A stretch of DNA of 64,000 nt from Candidatus Woesebacteria bacterium (GTDB taxonomy: Bacteria > Patescibacteriota > Microgenomatia > UBA1406 > GWC2-37-13): positions 62,001 to 126,000 of the forward strand of contig JAGQLS010000002.1 in NCBI GenBank assembly GCA_020429045.1. The letters are read 5' to 3'. Each line of letters starts with the position of its first letter. The stretch's first letter is position 1. Under the pieces are notes generated by a model that was not told the origin of the DNA, did not search any database, and saw only the letters and a list, made by a program, of their open reading frames with translations. Shown here piece by piece: positions 26,216-35,212 of this stretch. A program made the position numbers and the translations under genes.

Positions 26216-27742
26216 TTAATTATGTAAATATTTATTAAATTGATTATCTAAGATATATTGAATTTGTTCTTTTGACTGACCATTGAGGACCAATTGACGG
26301 ACAATTCTAAACCATTTATCGTAAACTACCGAACTACAGACTGACGGAATAGTTTCTCCAGTTTCTTGTTCAATGGCTTTAAGATCTTCAAGGCCTTGCG
26401 AGCGATCAAGAAGTGCGCAACATAATTGAGGTGAAACAAGTTGACTTTCGATAAGACTTATGACTGTTTGAGCTGTGTCTGCAGTAGTATCTTGATATAC
26501 AAGTCTGGGTATTTTATTTGAAGCAGCTTTATCAAGTTTGTCTAGCACAGTATACCCAAGTCTTTCAAGCACGGATTTTATAGTAGCGAAATATTCTCGA
26601 TTTGTTGTATCAAAGATAACGTTTTTTTCTTTTTCTGGATCATCACTCAGAGAAGTTTTAAGCCATGAGCATATTGCTTCAACAAGTGGTGCTTGAGAGT
26701 CGATTATTATATCTGCTTCATGTTGTTGTTCGATTTGTTGTCTCAGTGTCCATATATTGCCACCACCAGTTACCAGTTTTTGTTGTGTGCTGGCTAATAA
26801 AACTCTCATACTTTGGTCAAAATCAGCACCCCCATCTTGAGCTATTTGTTTAATTTTTCTAAATCCTTGTGCAGTTTCTTGTATAGATAAATCGTTCGCA
26901 TTTTCTGGTCCAAGAGCAAGCGCTTGTTCTCCAGTTGAAGCATCTGCTTCCATATAGAGAATTTTATTTCCTTTTTTATCCTTCAATAACCAAGAAGGAT
27001 AAAAACTAAACCCTTTCCATGATTCATTTTTACCATATTTATTTGGTTCCACACACCAAGCAACGGGTGTATTATTGACTGAAAACCGATCAACTAATTG
27101 CCCCATAGAGCCTGCGTCTTCATAAACTGGTAGCAAATGAGCGCCGTCAATATCTGGAGAAAGTGAATAATCTGTAACATCACTTTGTTTTCCAGCCAAT
27201 CTGATCACTTTCCCATTGGGTTCTTTTGGAAATGGTGCCTTACCTTTTGAAACTCTGTCTTTAATGGATTGTTTTACTTCATTAAGCGCTGTTGCAGCGC
27301 GAACTACATATCCTACGCCAATAAATCCTGCAAGAATGGATCGAGCGTAGACTAGATCATTAATAAGAAGTTGAACATTTGCATCACGCACACTTGATCC
27401 AAATGTTCTTAAAATTGTTTCAGGATTGAGTCCCATTGTTTCGGCTATAAGTTTTGGATTCTGTGTAAGCCAAATGATGCTTGGAGCTATATTTTCTAAT
27501 GCATAGCGTGCTGAAAATTCAACCGCATGAGGACCTTTACTTATCAGAAGGCCTTCTGCAAGACCAATTAATCCTACAGCAGTAAGACTGAGTAAAGCAG
27601 GATAATAAAATTCTTTTGCTCCAAAAGTACCTCTTAATTCCTTTAGAGCTGTTTTGGCTCTATAGCAAAAACTCGAAGTGAAAGTAGCATTATCATTCCA
27701 TTCTTGCGGTAATAGTTGATCAGGATTTGAATCATGTTCCAT
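26216..27742 (-). CDS. hypothetical membrane protein (divergent locus, gene 1)
   Basis: 508 residues with two hydrophobic helices in the first 160 residues (ALLSLTAVGLIGLAEGLLI; ARSILAGFIGVGYVV) and a large cytoplasmic C-terminal part of alternating strands and helices (IWTLRQQIEQQHEADIIIDS, VIFDTTNREYF). The domain order, two helices then a Rossmann-like region, is similar to that of its operon partner. No known family identified. It is divergently transcribed from the winged-helix gene across a 226-base AT-rich spacer. Confidence 0.6.
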   Translation of the reverse strand: MEHDSNPDQLLPQEWNDNATFTSSFCYRAKTALKELRGTFGAKEFYYPALLSLTAVGLIGLAEGLLISKGPHAVEFSARYALENIAPSIIWLTQNPKLIAETMGLNPETILRTFGSSVRDANVQLLINDLVYARSILAGFIGVGYVVRAATALNEVKQSIKDRVSKGKAPFPKEPNGKVIRLAGKQSDVTDYSLSPDIDGAHLLPVYEDAGSMGQLVDRFSVNNTPVAWCVEPNKYGKNESWKGFSFYPSWLLKDKKGNKILYMEADASTGEQALALGPENANDLSIQETAQGFRKIKQIAQDGGADFDQSMRVLLASTQQKLVTGGGNIWTLRQQIEQQHEADIIIDSQAPLVEAICSWLKTSLSDDPEKEKNVIFDTTNREYFATIKSVLERLGYTVLDKLDKAASNKIPRLVYQDTTADTAQTVISLIESQLVSPQLCCALLDRSQGLEDLKAIEQETGETIPSVCSSVVYDKWFRIVRQLVLNGQSKEQIQYILDNQFNKYLHN

Positions 27743-27856
27743 AGTAAATATATTTGAAAATAATAATCTTATAGTAATTTATATTAGTACTTATAATACA
27801 GTTGTAAATTGTTTTCATACGTGCTAAATTTTACTTAGTGCCTTTATAAAAACACT

Positions 27857-27872
27857 GTTTAATCGTTTAATC
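27857..27872. promoter_or_regulatory. tandem direct repeat, candidate regulator site
   Basis: GTTTAATC occurs twice head to tail (27857-27864 and 27865-27872) in the spacer between the two divergent gene pairs. A further GGTTTA-ATTAA-TAAACC inverted repeat lies at 27935-27951. OmpR-type winged helices often bind tandem direct repeats, and the adjacent gene encodes such a domain, so autoregulation is plausible. Confidence 0.4.
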
Positions 27873-27968
27873 ACTGTTGATAGAAAATATTTTTTAACTT
27901 TCTGTTATAATCTAATTAGCATAATTATATTATAGGTTTAATTAATAAACCTGATTCTTATCTGATCT

Positions 27969-29090
27969 ATGCATGGAACAAAACAATACCAAGAATTGCT
28001 AGAGAAAAGCGAACAAGCGGTAAAAAGTGGCTTTCCTATATCCTTTATTGGGATGTATGAGTGCGGTGTAGATTATTTGTACGGCGTAATGATACACTAT
28101 TTGAAAAAGAAGGATAGACACATTATTCCTGTAGGTTTCATTAAAACGGAAGGGAAACTCGAGAATACGCTAGCATGCCTTTCATCAAGCTTGAGCCTTG
28201 TTACGCATACACAGCACAACTTTCAATCCTTGGCAGAAGTGTGGACCGTCATTTGTTCCTTAGCTGAAAACAGATCAATCATTTTTTTACTTTATTTTGA
28301 CGAAAAAGAAAGCGTAGATCTTACGTTCTTAGAACAATTTTTACAATGGAGATTTTTGTTATCTGTAAAACTTAATTGGATCGTATGTACTACGTATTCT
28401 ATTTTTCATCATCCTTTTGTAAAATCACAAGCCTTTGAAAAGATGATCAAGACGAACATAACACCCATGTTGCCACTTGAGAAAGCAAATGCCGAACTCG
28501 TATTTAAAGATTTCCATTCTTATTTTGGTCCTATTTCAAAAAAAGATCAGGAGGAAATATTTACCTTATCTGGAGGAAATGCAGGGATTATGAAAGCCTT
28601 GTACCTCCTTGCTAGAAAGAAAAATCTAGATCAATGGAAAACTGATGAAAATCTTACTGCAAGAGTTGATGGTATTATTAATGAATTGGATAAAAATGAA
28701 TTATCAATGCTTTACAAAAAGGTTTTCACTAGTAATTACAAAGAAGAAGACCAGCTAGAAAATCTTATTAGATATGGGTATATAAAGGGCAATTCAATTT
28801 TTAGTCCTTTGGTTAAGGAATATCTAAAATTTCATTACGATCAAGCTGTGCCAGAGCTTTCAACTTTACAAAGAAAAGTATTCCAGGCATTGAAAAAAGT
28901 ATCACCTGAGGTTGTTACGCGCGACGAGATAGCAAAACTCATGTGGGGGAAAAAGTGGCAACAAGAGTACTCCGATTGGGCAATTGATAGATTGATCTAC
29001 ACGATGCGAGGAAAGTTAAAAAAGTCAGGAAGCAAAGCGATATTGAAAACAAAACGTAATAAAGGATATTATATTGAAATATATGATTGA
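27969..29090 (+). CDS. STAND/AAA-like protein with C-terminal OmpR-type winged helix
   Basis: 373 residues. Residues about 15-240 follow an ATPase-like pattern, but the P-loop position reads GMYECGVDYLYG with no GKT/S, so nucleotide binding is doubtful. LSGGNAGIMKAL resembles the sensor region of STAND ATPases. Residues about 290-373 form a transcriptional regulator domain: LSTLQRKVFQALKK, TRDEIAKLMWG, AIDRLIYTMRGKLKK and KTKRNKGYYIEI, the classic OmpR/PhoB winged-helix layout. It probably binds DNA in the divergent spacer. The next gene overlaps it by eight bases. Confidence 0.6.
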   Translation: MHGTKQYQELLEKSEQAVKSGFPISFIGMYECGVDYLYGVMIHYLKKKDRHIIPVGFIKTEGKLENTLACLSSSLSLVTHTQHNFQSLAEVWTVICSLAENRSIIFLLYFDEKESVDLTFLEQFLQWRFLLSVKLNWIVCTTYSIFHHPFVKSQAFEKMIKTNITPMLPLEKANAELVFKDFHSYFGPISKKDQEEIFTLSGGNAGIMKALYLLARKKNLDQWKTDENLTARVDGIINELDKNELSMLYKKVFTSNYKEEDQLENLIRYGYIKGNSIFSPLVKEYLKFHYDQAVPELSTLQRKVFQALKKVSPEVVTRDEIAKLMWGKKWQQEYSDWAIDRLIYTMRGKLKKSGSKAILKTKRNKGYYIEIYD

Positions 29091-30543
29091 TGCAGTCGAT
29101 TGGCAATTAAGTCAAAGTCAAGTATCCCCCCAAGAAAAACTTCAGAATTCACACGACTTTCCTTTTTTTCATCCTGTCTCGGAATCAATTGATGGCATTG
29201 TTAATGATTCTCCAACAGCAGTTCGATATGTAAATGAACATAAAGAAGATGCTCAAAGACTCATGCAAGCTACACAAATGTTCGGAAGAGGTGGAGAAGG
29301 ATACGAAAGCTTAAAGGTTGCACTTGCCATGTCGATCCCTGAACCTGGAGACAGCCAAGTTATTCAAGACTTTAGTTTAAGAAATACTGCTCAAAGATAT
29401 AGAGAAGCTTTTGGCTTGCTCAGTAAGTTTCAGGAAGAACCGCCAATAGTCGTGACTCCACAACTACTCAAAAAGATACCAACAGAAGCAATGCTTTCTT
29501 TTGCATTGCAAGAAATTGCTCGCGTTTCGACTGTTGACCCTAGTAAAGATTCCGAGCAAGTCCGAAATGAAGCGGCTAAGCTGGGAAACCTTGCCATGAT
29601 ATTAAAAGCGATGTCTCTTGTTGCGTATGAAAACCAAGAAAATAGTGTGTCTGTGGTTGGAAATGTTAATGATACGATCAGTGCGCTTCGCGACATTGCA
29701 CTTTATATGAGGCACCCAACATTTTTTTTAAAAACTTCTAAAATGGCGGAACTTTTCCAAGGAATACATCTGCACAATCTCTATAATACCGAAAAAGCTA
29801 CGAGTGTATTAACATCAGCCCTAGCAGATGGCATGAGCCCAAGGCAATTAAGAGTGCTTAACCGTTCACAAATAATTGGAGGGTTTAAATCGATCTCATC
29901 ACAGTTATATGAAGCTTTATATGATCAGCAGCAAAAGGATACTGGCAAAGGACAACTAACCACAGATATTATAGAAAAGGCTGCAACATCGTGGCAAGAT
30001 TTAAAAATCAGAAAAGAAATCGAGTTAAAACTAATGAGTGCTTTGCCAAATCTTAATGACCGGTTTAGAGCTCGAGTTTTCTGTCAAAGCGTTGCAGATT
30101 ATAATTGTTTAGCAAGAAGATTGTCAACAATAACAAAGATGGGAAAAATTTGGTTTGGAAATAGGACATGGGACACTTCTATTTGGTCGTATCATATGCC
30201 CGCTAACGAAGAGCCAAGATTTACAAAACTAGATCTAGGCAAAAATCCTGGGTCGCGAGTTCTTAATATTCTTGAAGATGCTATGAAAAAGAGAACTGTT
30301 TGTTATACTGCAGTTCACAGCTATATTCCGCTACCAGTGCTTACTAATACAGACAGAAGTAGAATGTTGTCGGAGATACAACTAAGATTTAAAGGTAGAG
30401 GGTTGCCAATTATGTGCCGACTTGGGGCATGGACGTCAAGAACTAAAGGATTGGAGAAACCCATCGATTTTTCAACAATTATTCAAGGATATGAGGATAT
30501 TTTTAATGTATGTTTAGATGAAATTGAGGCTCTAAAAAAGTAG
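29083..30543 (+). CDS. hypothetical protein partnered with the winged-helix regulator
   Basis: 486 residues, soluble, mostly helical by composition, no recognised family. Features visible: a helical N-terminal half (VRYVNEHKEDAQRLMQATQM; EQVRNEAAKLGNLAMILKAM) and a C-terminal half with VCYTAVHSYIPLPVL and RLGAWTSRTKGLEKP. I use the ATG at 29083; a TTG at 29074 is in frame. The eight-base overlap with the regulator suggests coupled translation and a shared task. Confidence 0.6.
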   Translation: MIDAVDWQLSQSQVSPQEKLQNSHDFPFFHPVSESIDGIVNDSPTAVRYVNEHKEDAQRLMQATQMFGRGGEGYESLKVALAMSIPEPGDSQVIQDFSLRNTAQRYREAFGLLSKFQEEPPIVVTPQLLKKIPTEAMLSFALQEIARVSTVDPSKDSEQVRNEAAKLGNLAMILKAMSLVAYENQENSVSVVGNVNDTISALRDIALYMRHPTFFLKTSKMAELFQGIHLHNLYNTEKATSVLTSALADGMSPRQLRVLNRSQIIGGFKSISSQLYEALYDQQQKDTGKGQLTTDIIEKAATSWQDLKIRKEIELKLMSALPNLNDRFRARVFCQSVADYNCLARRLSTITKMGKIWFGNRTWDTSIWSYHMPANEEPRFTKLDLGKNPGSRVLNILEDAMKKRTVCYTAVHSYIPLPVLTNTDRSRMLSEIQLRFKGRGLPIMCRLGAWTSRTKGLEKPIDFSTIIQGYEDIFNVCLDEIEALKK

Positions 30544-30640
30544 GAATAATTTTCTCATATAAGAGTTAATCGTATTTATGGAACAGAACGAGATAAAGAG
30601 TTATAATGATTATTAATTAATAAATTTAGTTACTTAATCT

Positions 30641-30898
30641 ATGTCAGATACCTATAAAATCGTTAACACTGGAGATGGTTATTCTCCACATGTTTTGGAA
30701 AACACCGAAACTGGAAAAAAAGTATCACTTTGCAGTTGTGGATGTACAAAAAATCCCGAACATTATTGCGACGGTTCGCACCATAAAAAAAAGAAAGGCT
30801 CGTGCGGAAACTGTTTTGTCTGCGGAGGAGACGACGCAACATCATGTTGTTGCAGTAAAGACGAATGTGCATGCGATTGCTGTAAAAAAGAAGATTGA
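30641..30898 (+). CDS. CDGSH iron-sulfur protein with Cys-rich tail
   Basis: 85 residues, 14 of them cysteine. LCSCGCTKNPEHYCDGSH matches the CDGSH 2Fe-2S motif (C-x-C-x2-T-x3-P-x-x-CDGSH; three Cys and one His as ligands). After a KKKK linker, the last 35 residues hold ten Cys (CGNCFVC, CCCSKDECACDCC), resembling a metallothionein. CDGSH proteins act in redox and iron handling; the tail could bind Zn, Cu or further clusters. I have not seen this combination before. Confidence 0.8.
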   Translation: MSDTYKIVNTGDGYSPHVLENTETGKKVSLCSCGCTKNPEHYCDGSHHKKKKGSCGNCFVCGGDDATSCCCSKDECACDCCKKED

Positions 30899-30943
30899 CC
30901 CCTTGACTTTTTATCCTTCAGGCATAAACTATATGCATATCGT

Positions 30944-31675
30944 ATGATTACTCTCTCTCATGTATCAAAAAAATTCGGGTTCCATGAAGCGCTCCGCGAC
31001 GTTTCTTTCTCGACAAAGCGTGGGGAAATCATCGGTTTTTTGGGTCCAAATGGGGCAGGTAAAACAACCACTATGCGTATCATCTTGGGCATTCTTGCTC
31101 CTACTTCAGGCAGCATTACTATAGAGCACATGAGTCCGATCGCTCAGCGGATGAAGCTCCTCAAGAACGTCGGCTATTTGGCAGAGAACAATCCACTATA
31201 CCCCGAGATGACGGTTGAGGAATATTTGCTCTTTATCGCCTCGGTCAAAAACGCAGAGCTATATTACGATCTTCTCTACGAAGTGGGGCTTGAAGACTAC
31301 ATGCACAGTACGATTTCGACCTTATCGCGTGGATACAAACAACGCGTTGGTCTGGCAGCCGCCATCATCGGCGATCCCGACATTCTTGTCCTCGACGAGC
31401 CGACATCGGGACTTGATCCGATTGAACAAAAGCACATTCGTGATTTTATTTCACGTTTGGGAAAAGAGAAAACAATCATTTTTTCAACACACATCCTTTC
31501 CGAGGTTGAAGATATCGCAAAACGACTCATCATCATCAACAAAGGCGAAATCGTTTTTGACGGTAACAAACCAAAGGGGAAAGGAAAAGTAGAATCGCTT
31601 TTCACCAAAATTATAATGGCAGAAGAACATGCAAAAAAGAAAAAAAGAGGAGTGAGAAAGAAGATAAAAAAATGA
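30944..31675 (+). CDS. ABC transporter ATP-binding protein (GldA/ABC-2 type)
   Basis: 243 residues: Walker A GPNGAGKTTT, Q-loop in AENNPLYPEM, signature TLSRGYKQR (L-S-R-G-Y variant), Walker B ILVLDEPTSGLDP and switch His in FSTHILSE. It powers the membrane partner encoded next, whose ATG overlaps its stop by four bases. The Gld-type system of three genes resembles the gliding-associated GldA/F/G set, which is common in CPR genomes without implying gliding. Confidence 0.92.
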   Translation: MITLSHVSKKFGFHEALRDVSFSTKRGEIIGFLGPNGAGKTTTMRIILGILAPTSGSITIEHMSPIAQRMKLLKNVGYLAENNPLYPEMTVEEYLLFIASVKNAELYYDLLYEVGLEDYMHSTISTLSRGYKQRVGLAAAIIGDPDILVLDEPTSGLDPIEQKHIRDFISRLGKEKTIIFSTHILSEVEDIAKRLIIINKGEIVFDGNKPKGKGKVESLFTKIIMAEEHAKKKKRGVRKKIKK

Positions 31676-32442
31676 ATGATTTTTCGACCGTTATGGAACG
31701 TTATGCTCATTTTAAAAACAATATGTTAAAAAGATTGTATAAAAAAGAACTAACCTATTATCTCAATAACGCGGTAGGGTATATTGTTATTGTTTTGTTT
31801 GCCGTTTTTGCCAATTTTCTCTTTGTCAAAGATATATTCGTCGTCGGAGAAGCTTCGATGCGGCCTTTTTTTGGCATCGTGCCGTGGCTTCTTATCATTT
31901 TTGTTCCCGCGCTTTGCATGCGTATGTTTGCCGAAGAGCGTCGTCAAAACACTCTCGAGCTGTTATTAAGTTTACCCGTTTCTGAAATTCAGATTCTGCT
32001 TGCGAAGTTTTTTGCGGTTTTAACCCTTATTGCTATTGCTCTCGTGCTTACGCTTGGATTACCGGTTTCGCTTTCTATCCTTTCTTCCTCTGCAGGGTCT
32101 TCTGTGTATTTTCCCGAAATTATAACGGGATACGTGGGGGTAATTTTCATGTCGGCTATGTTTACTGCTGTTTCTTTGTTCCTTTCCCTGAAAACACACA
32201 ACCAGATCGTTGCCTTTCTTTCCTATGTTTTGGTGCTTTTTTTCCTTATCATTTTTTCAACAGATTTTGTCGCTGGTTTTTTGCCTCGTGTTGTGCAAAC
32301 TGGGCTTAATTACGTCAGTCCGGTCACACAACTTGACGGATTCATAAAAGGTGTGGTCGACTTACGATCGTTTTTTTACTTTGTAAGTGTGACAACGATC
32401 ATGCTTTTTTTGAGCGTTATCGAATTGGAGCGGAGATCATAA
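31672..32442 (+). CDS. ABC-2 type permease, GldF-like
   Basis: 256 residues with about six membrane helices after a cytoplasmic N-terminus (KRLYKKELTYYLNNAVGY). EERRQNTLELLLSLPVS is the conserved ABC-2 permease segment. It pairs with the ATPase upstream (ATGA overlap) and the GldG-like protein one base downstream. The exported substrate is unknown. Confidence 0.87.
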   Translation: MNDFSTVMERYAHFKNNMLKRLYKKELTYYLNNAVGYIVIVLFAVFANFLFVKDIFVVGEASMRPFFGIVPWLLIIFVPALCMRMFAEERRQNTLELLLSLPVSEIQILLAKFFAVLTLIAIALVLTLGLPVSLSILSSSAGSSVYFPEIITGYVGVIFMSAMFTAVSLFLSLKTHNQIVAFLSYVLVLFFLIIFSTDFVAGFLPRVVQTGLNYVSPVTQLDGFIKGVVDLRSFFYFVSVTTIMLFLSVIELERRS

Positions 32443-32443
32443 T

Positions 32444-33994
32444 ATGAAACGCATACGCGCACTATTTTCAACATTGAGATTGGGAAATGTCAATCTTTAT
32501 CGTCGATTGCAGCTGCACCGATTCCGCATGCCGGCAATTGTACTCGTAGTATGTATTGTTGCCGTGGTAAGCAACCTCATTGTTTCCAACCTTTCGTACC
32601 GTTTCGATTTTTCCCAAGGCCAGGCGTATACATTGTCTCCGGCATCACGCGACATCATTCATTCTTTGAAAAAAGATACAACCATTTCGTTTATCACTTC
32701 ATCAGAAATACCCACGCGCCTGAAACCGGTGGAGCGTGAAGTTGTTGATCTTCTGAACGAATTTGCTCGCGCAGGTGGCAAAGTACACGTCGAGACACTC
32801 GATGCCAGCAAAAACCAGGATGCAGCAACCAAAGCACAAACTGCAGGATTACAACAACTCCAGTTTTCTCAGCTCACGCAGGAAAATTATCAGGTCTCGC
32901 ATGCCTATTTTGGCATCGTTATTTCCTATGGTGACAAGACAGACGTGATCCAGCAAGTTGGCGACGTTAATAACCTCGAGTACAATATTGCGGCATCGCT
33001 TTACACCATGAGCAGCGAACAAGTACCTTCGGTTGCGTTTCTTGGCGTTGAACAGTCGATTCTTCCTCAGCAGGATCCTGTTGCTACAATCAAATCGTTG
33101 CTGGACAAGCAGTTTGATGTGACCTACATAAGCGCACCGGTTGTCGCAGGGGATGAGCCAAACGAACCGTTCACCATAGACAGCGCAACAAAAGCAGTAC
33201 TCATTTTTGACCTCAACAATCGCACTTATTCAGACGAGGAGATTGCAGAACTTGAAAAATATATCGCACAAGGTGGGCACGTCATAGCGTTCTTGAACGG
33301 CATCGGCGTGCAGAGCGATTTGTCTGCCTTGCCTGCAGAGCACAATCTGTTTGGCCTCACACGCAAATATGGTATCGATTTACAGAAAAATTTACTCCTT
33401 TCTGCAAACAGCGAAATCGTGAATTTTGGCGATGGGAGCGTTTCGTTTCTTACGGCATATCCATATTGGCTCAAAACCAACGTTATGAACCAGGATGCAC
33501 CGTATTTTTCCAATGCCGTACAATTTACCTTTCCGTGGGCTTCGTCGCTTGCTCTTACAGAAGGTAACAACCAGACCGTCACACCACTTATACAAACCAC
33601 CACTCGGTCGTGGGAAAAAAGCGATGTTGTTACTGTTTCCCCGGATGGCATCACCAACCCAAAACCCAGCGAATTCAAACAGTTTGTGGTTGCCGCAGAA
33701 TCCAAAGCCCGGGGGAGAGGCAACGTGATGGTTGTAGCGTCTTCGCGGTTTGTTGCAGACCAGTTTATTTCCAACAACTCGAGCAACGTCAATTTTGTAC
33801 TCAATACACTCAATAATTACGTGTCAGATGGTGTGCTTGGATCCATTCGACAACGGGCAGTCACAATCTATCCATTGCCTGACATTCCCGCAAGCGCTCA
33901 GGATGTATTCAAATATCTCAACATGTTCTTGTTGCCAGGGTTGTTTGGCATATACGGCTTTATTCGTTTGTGGAAACGATCCAGATCACAGTAG
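32444..33994 (+). CDS. GldG-like ABC system auxiliary protein
   Basis: 516 residues: N-terminal helix (about residues 29-50), large extracytoplasmic domain and a C-terminal helix (YLNMFLLPGLFGIYGFIRLW). The segment YRFDFSQGQAYTLSPASRDI with FARAGGKVHVETLDAS and an NLEYNIAASLYTM follow-up is typical of the GldG/ABC-type auxiliary domain. It starts one base after the permease stop. Together the three genes encode one transport complex. Confidence 0.82.
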   Translation: MKRIRALFSTLRLGNVNLYRRLQLHRFRMPAIVLVVCIVAVVSNLIVSNLSYRFDFSQGQAYTLSPASRDIIHSLKKDTTISFITSSEIPTRLKPVEREVVDLLNEFARAGGKVHVETLDASKNQDAATKAQTAGLQQLQFSQLTQENYQVSHAYFGIVISYGDKTDVIQQVGDVNNLEYNIAASLYTMSSEQVPSVAFLGVEQSILPQQDPVATIKSLLDKQFDVTYISAPVVAGDEPNEPFTIDSATKAVLIFDLNNRTYSDEEIAELEKYIAQGGHVIAFLNGIGVQSDLSALPAEHNLFGLTRKYGIDLQKNLLLSANSEIVNFGDGSVSFLTAYPYWLKTNVMNQDAPYFSNAVQFTFPWASSLALTEGNNQTVTPLIQTTTRSWEKSDVVTVSPDGITNPKPSEFKQFVVAAESKARGRGNVMVVASSRFVADQFISNNSSNVNFVLNTLNNYVSDGVLGSIRQRAVTIYPLPDIPASAQDVFKYLNMFLLPGLFGIYGFIRLWKRSRSQ

Positions 33995-34690
33995 TCTCGA
34001 GAGTTGGAAACGAAGCGAGATAAACATTATTTGTCTGCATTTTTCCCGTAAACTATAGTTTACGGCAATCCCAAACCCCATGATTAAATCCTGAAAAACA
34101 CCCTGCACAAACGATCGTTTTTCTGGTTTTGTCACTTGCCGGATCGGGAGGGGAACAATTTCGATCTTCATTTTGTTATCAAGCGCAAAGGTATTCATAC
34201 AGGTTTCCAATCCATACCCTTCGGGATGAAATGTTGCATACATACTTTTAAGTGTTTTGACAGCAAGACAGCGATCGCCATTGTACATGGGGTCGACAAA
34301 GTTTAAAAAATGTTGCTTGAAAGATCCCAGCTCTCGATAACTTATTGTCATATCTGCCTCACTTCGTACCACCGGCTCAATGAGTTTTATTATATGCCTC
34401 TCCGTAAGCCCTACAAGATCGCCGTCCAGAAGCAAAACATATTCTGTTGAAATGTGCGAAAGTCCGTAAAACACCGCGCTGCTTTTACCCTGAGGATGAG
34501 GATTGGAAAGGAACATAACATGAGGATACTCGTCAGCAATATATTCTCGTGTACCATCGGTTGAGTGATCGTCAACAACGATGATCGATTCAATCAACGG
34601 ATTTTTTAAGACCGGTTCTATCACCGCTTTGATTCGAGGCTTTTCGTTGTGCACCGGGATGAGGGCAGTAACCGTTGGTTTGTGCTTCAT
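33986..34690 (-). CDS. family 2 glycosyltransferase
   Basis: 234 residues, GT-A fold: TALIPVHNEKPRIKAVIE, VVDDHSTDGT and the DGDL metal motif (LLLDGDLVGL). It transfers a sugar from a nucleotide donor, probably to a lipid carrier or surface glycan. There is no clear membrane anchor. Its start overlaps the Nudix stop by four bases (ATGA), so the two are coupled. Confidence 0.85.
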   Translation of the reverse strand: MKHKPTVTALIPVHNEKPRIKAVIEPVLKNPLIESIIVVDDHSTDGTREYIADEYPHVMFLSNPHPQGKSSAVFYGLSHISTEYVLLLDGDLVGLTERHIIKLIEPVVRSEADMTISYRELGSFKQHFLNFVDPMYNGDRCLAVKTLKSMYATFHPEGYGLETCMNTFALDNKMKIEIVPLPIRQVTKPEKRSFVQGVFQDLIMGFGIAVNYSLREKCRQIMFISLRFQLSRLL

Positions 34691-35190
34691 AGCCAGTTTT
34701 TCAATCCGTCAACGACTCCTTTAAATGCGATGCGATCCCAAGGAATTTCATTCTCATCAAACCAAGCGACTTCAACAACATCATCGCCCGACTCTATTTC
34801 TTCTTCATTGTCAAGTGCGACCTCAAACCACATACACACGCTGTAGTAGTTGATCTCTCCAAACAAGTAACGACCGTTTGTCGAACCCACGTATCGCATC
34901 GACTCGACTTTTGCGCACAGTTCTTCGTGTATTTCCCGCTCTACAGATTGCTCAATGGTCTCTTTAATGTCGACAAAACCGCCCGGCACATCCCAGAATC
35001 CTTTTTTTGGATCGAGTTTGCGTTTGACGAGCAGTACTGCGCCTTCTTTGTTGCGGATGATTGCCGCATTGGTGGGTTTTGGGTTTACGAACATGCGCAG
35101 TCCACACGAGTTGCACGCGAGTGAGCGGTGCTCATCAGGGTGCAAACCTTCACCGCATTTGGGGCAGAAGAAAAAATCGTATTCGTCCAT
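34687..35190 (-). CDS. Nudix hydrolase with N-terminal zinc ribbon
   Basis: 167 residues. A zinc ribbon FCPKCGEG...CNSCGLRMF leads into a Nudix domain with the box GGFVDIKETIEQSVEREIHE followed by EL. The zinc ribbon plus Nudix order resembles NudC NADH pyrophosphatase but shorter. It hydrolyses nucleoside diphosphates linked to another moiety. The ATG at 35190 is chosen because TATACT lies six bases upstream; a TTG/ATG region further out overlaps the divergent promoter. Confidence 0.87.
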   Translation of the reverse strand: MDEYDFFFCPKCGEGLHPDEHRSLACNSCGLRMFVNPKPTNAAIIRNKEGAVLLVKRKLDPKKGFWDVPGGFVDIKETIEQSVEREIHEELCAKVESMRYVGSTNGRYLFGEINYYSVCMWFEVALDNEEEIESGDDVVEVAWFDENEIPWDRIAFKGVVDGLKNWL

Positions 35191-35196
35191 AGAGAT

Positions 35197-35206
35197 AGTA
35201 TATAAT
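35197..35206. promoter_or_regulatory. overlapping bidirectional -10 element
   Basis: TATAAT for the rightward gene occupies 35201-35206 and TATACT for the leftward gene occupies 35202-35197, sharing two bases. Each lies exactly six bases from its start codon (ATG at 35213 and at 35190). Both transcripts would be leaderless and mutually exclusive at any moment. Confidence 0.6.
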
Positions 35207-35212
35207 ATGCAC

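Noticed and set aside
34955-35212. N-terminal extension of the JAMM protein frame over the Nudix gene
   Set aside because: The sequence there is the antisense of a clear Nudix gene, and TATAAT exactly six bases before the ATG at 35213 gives a better start.
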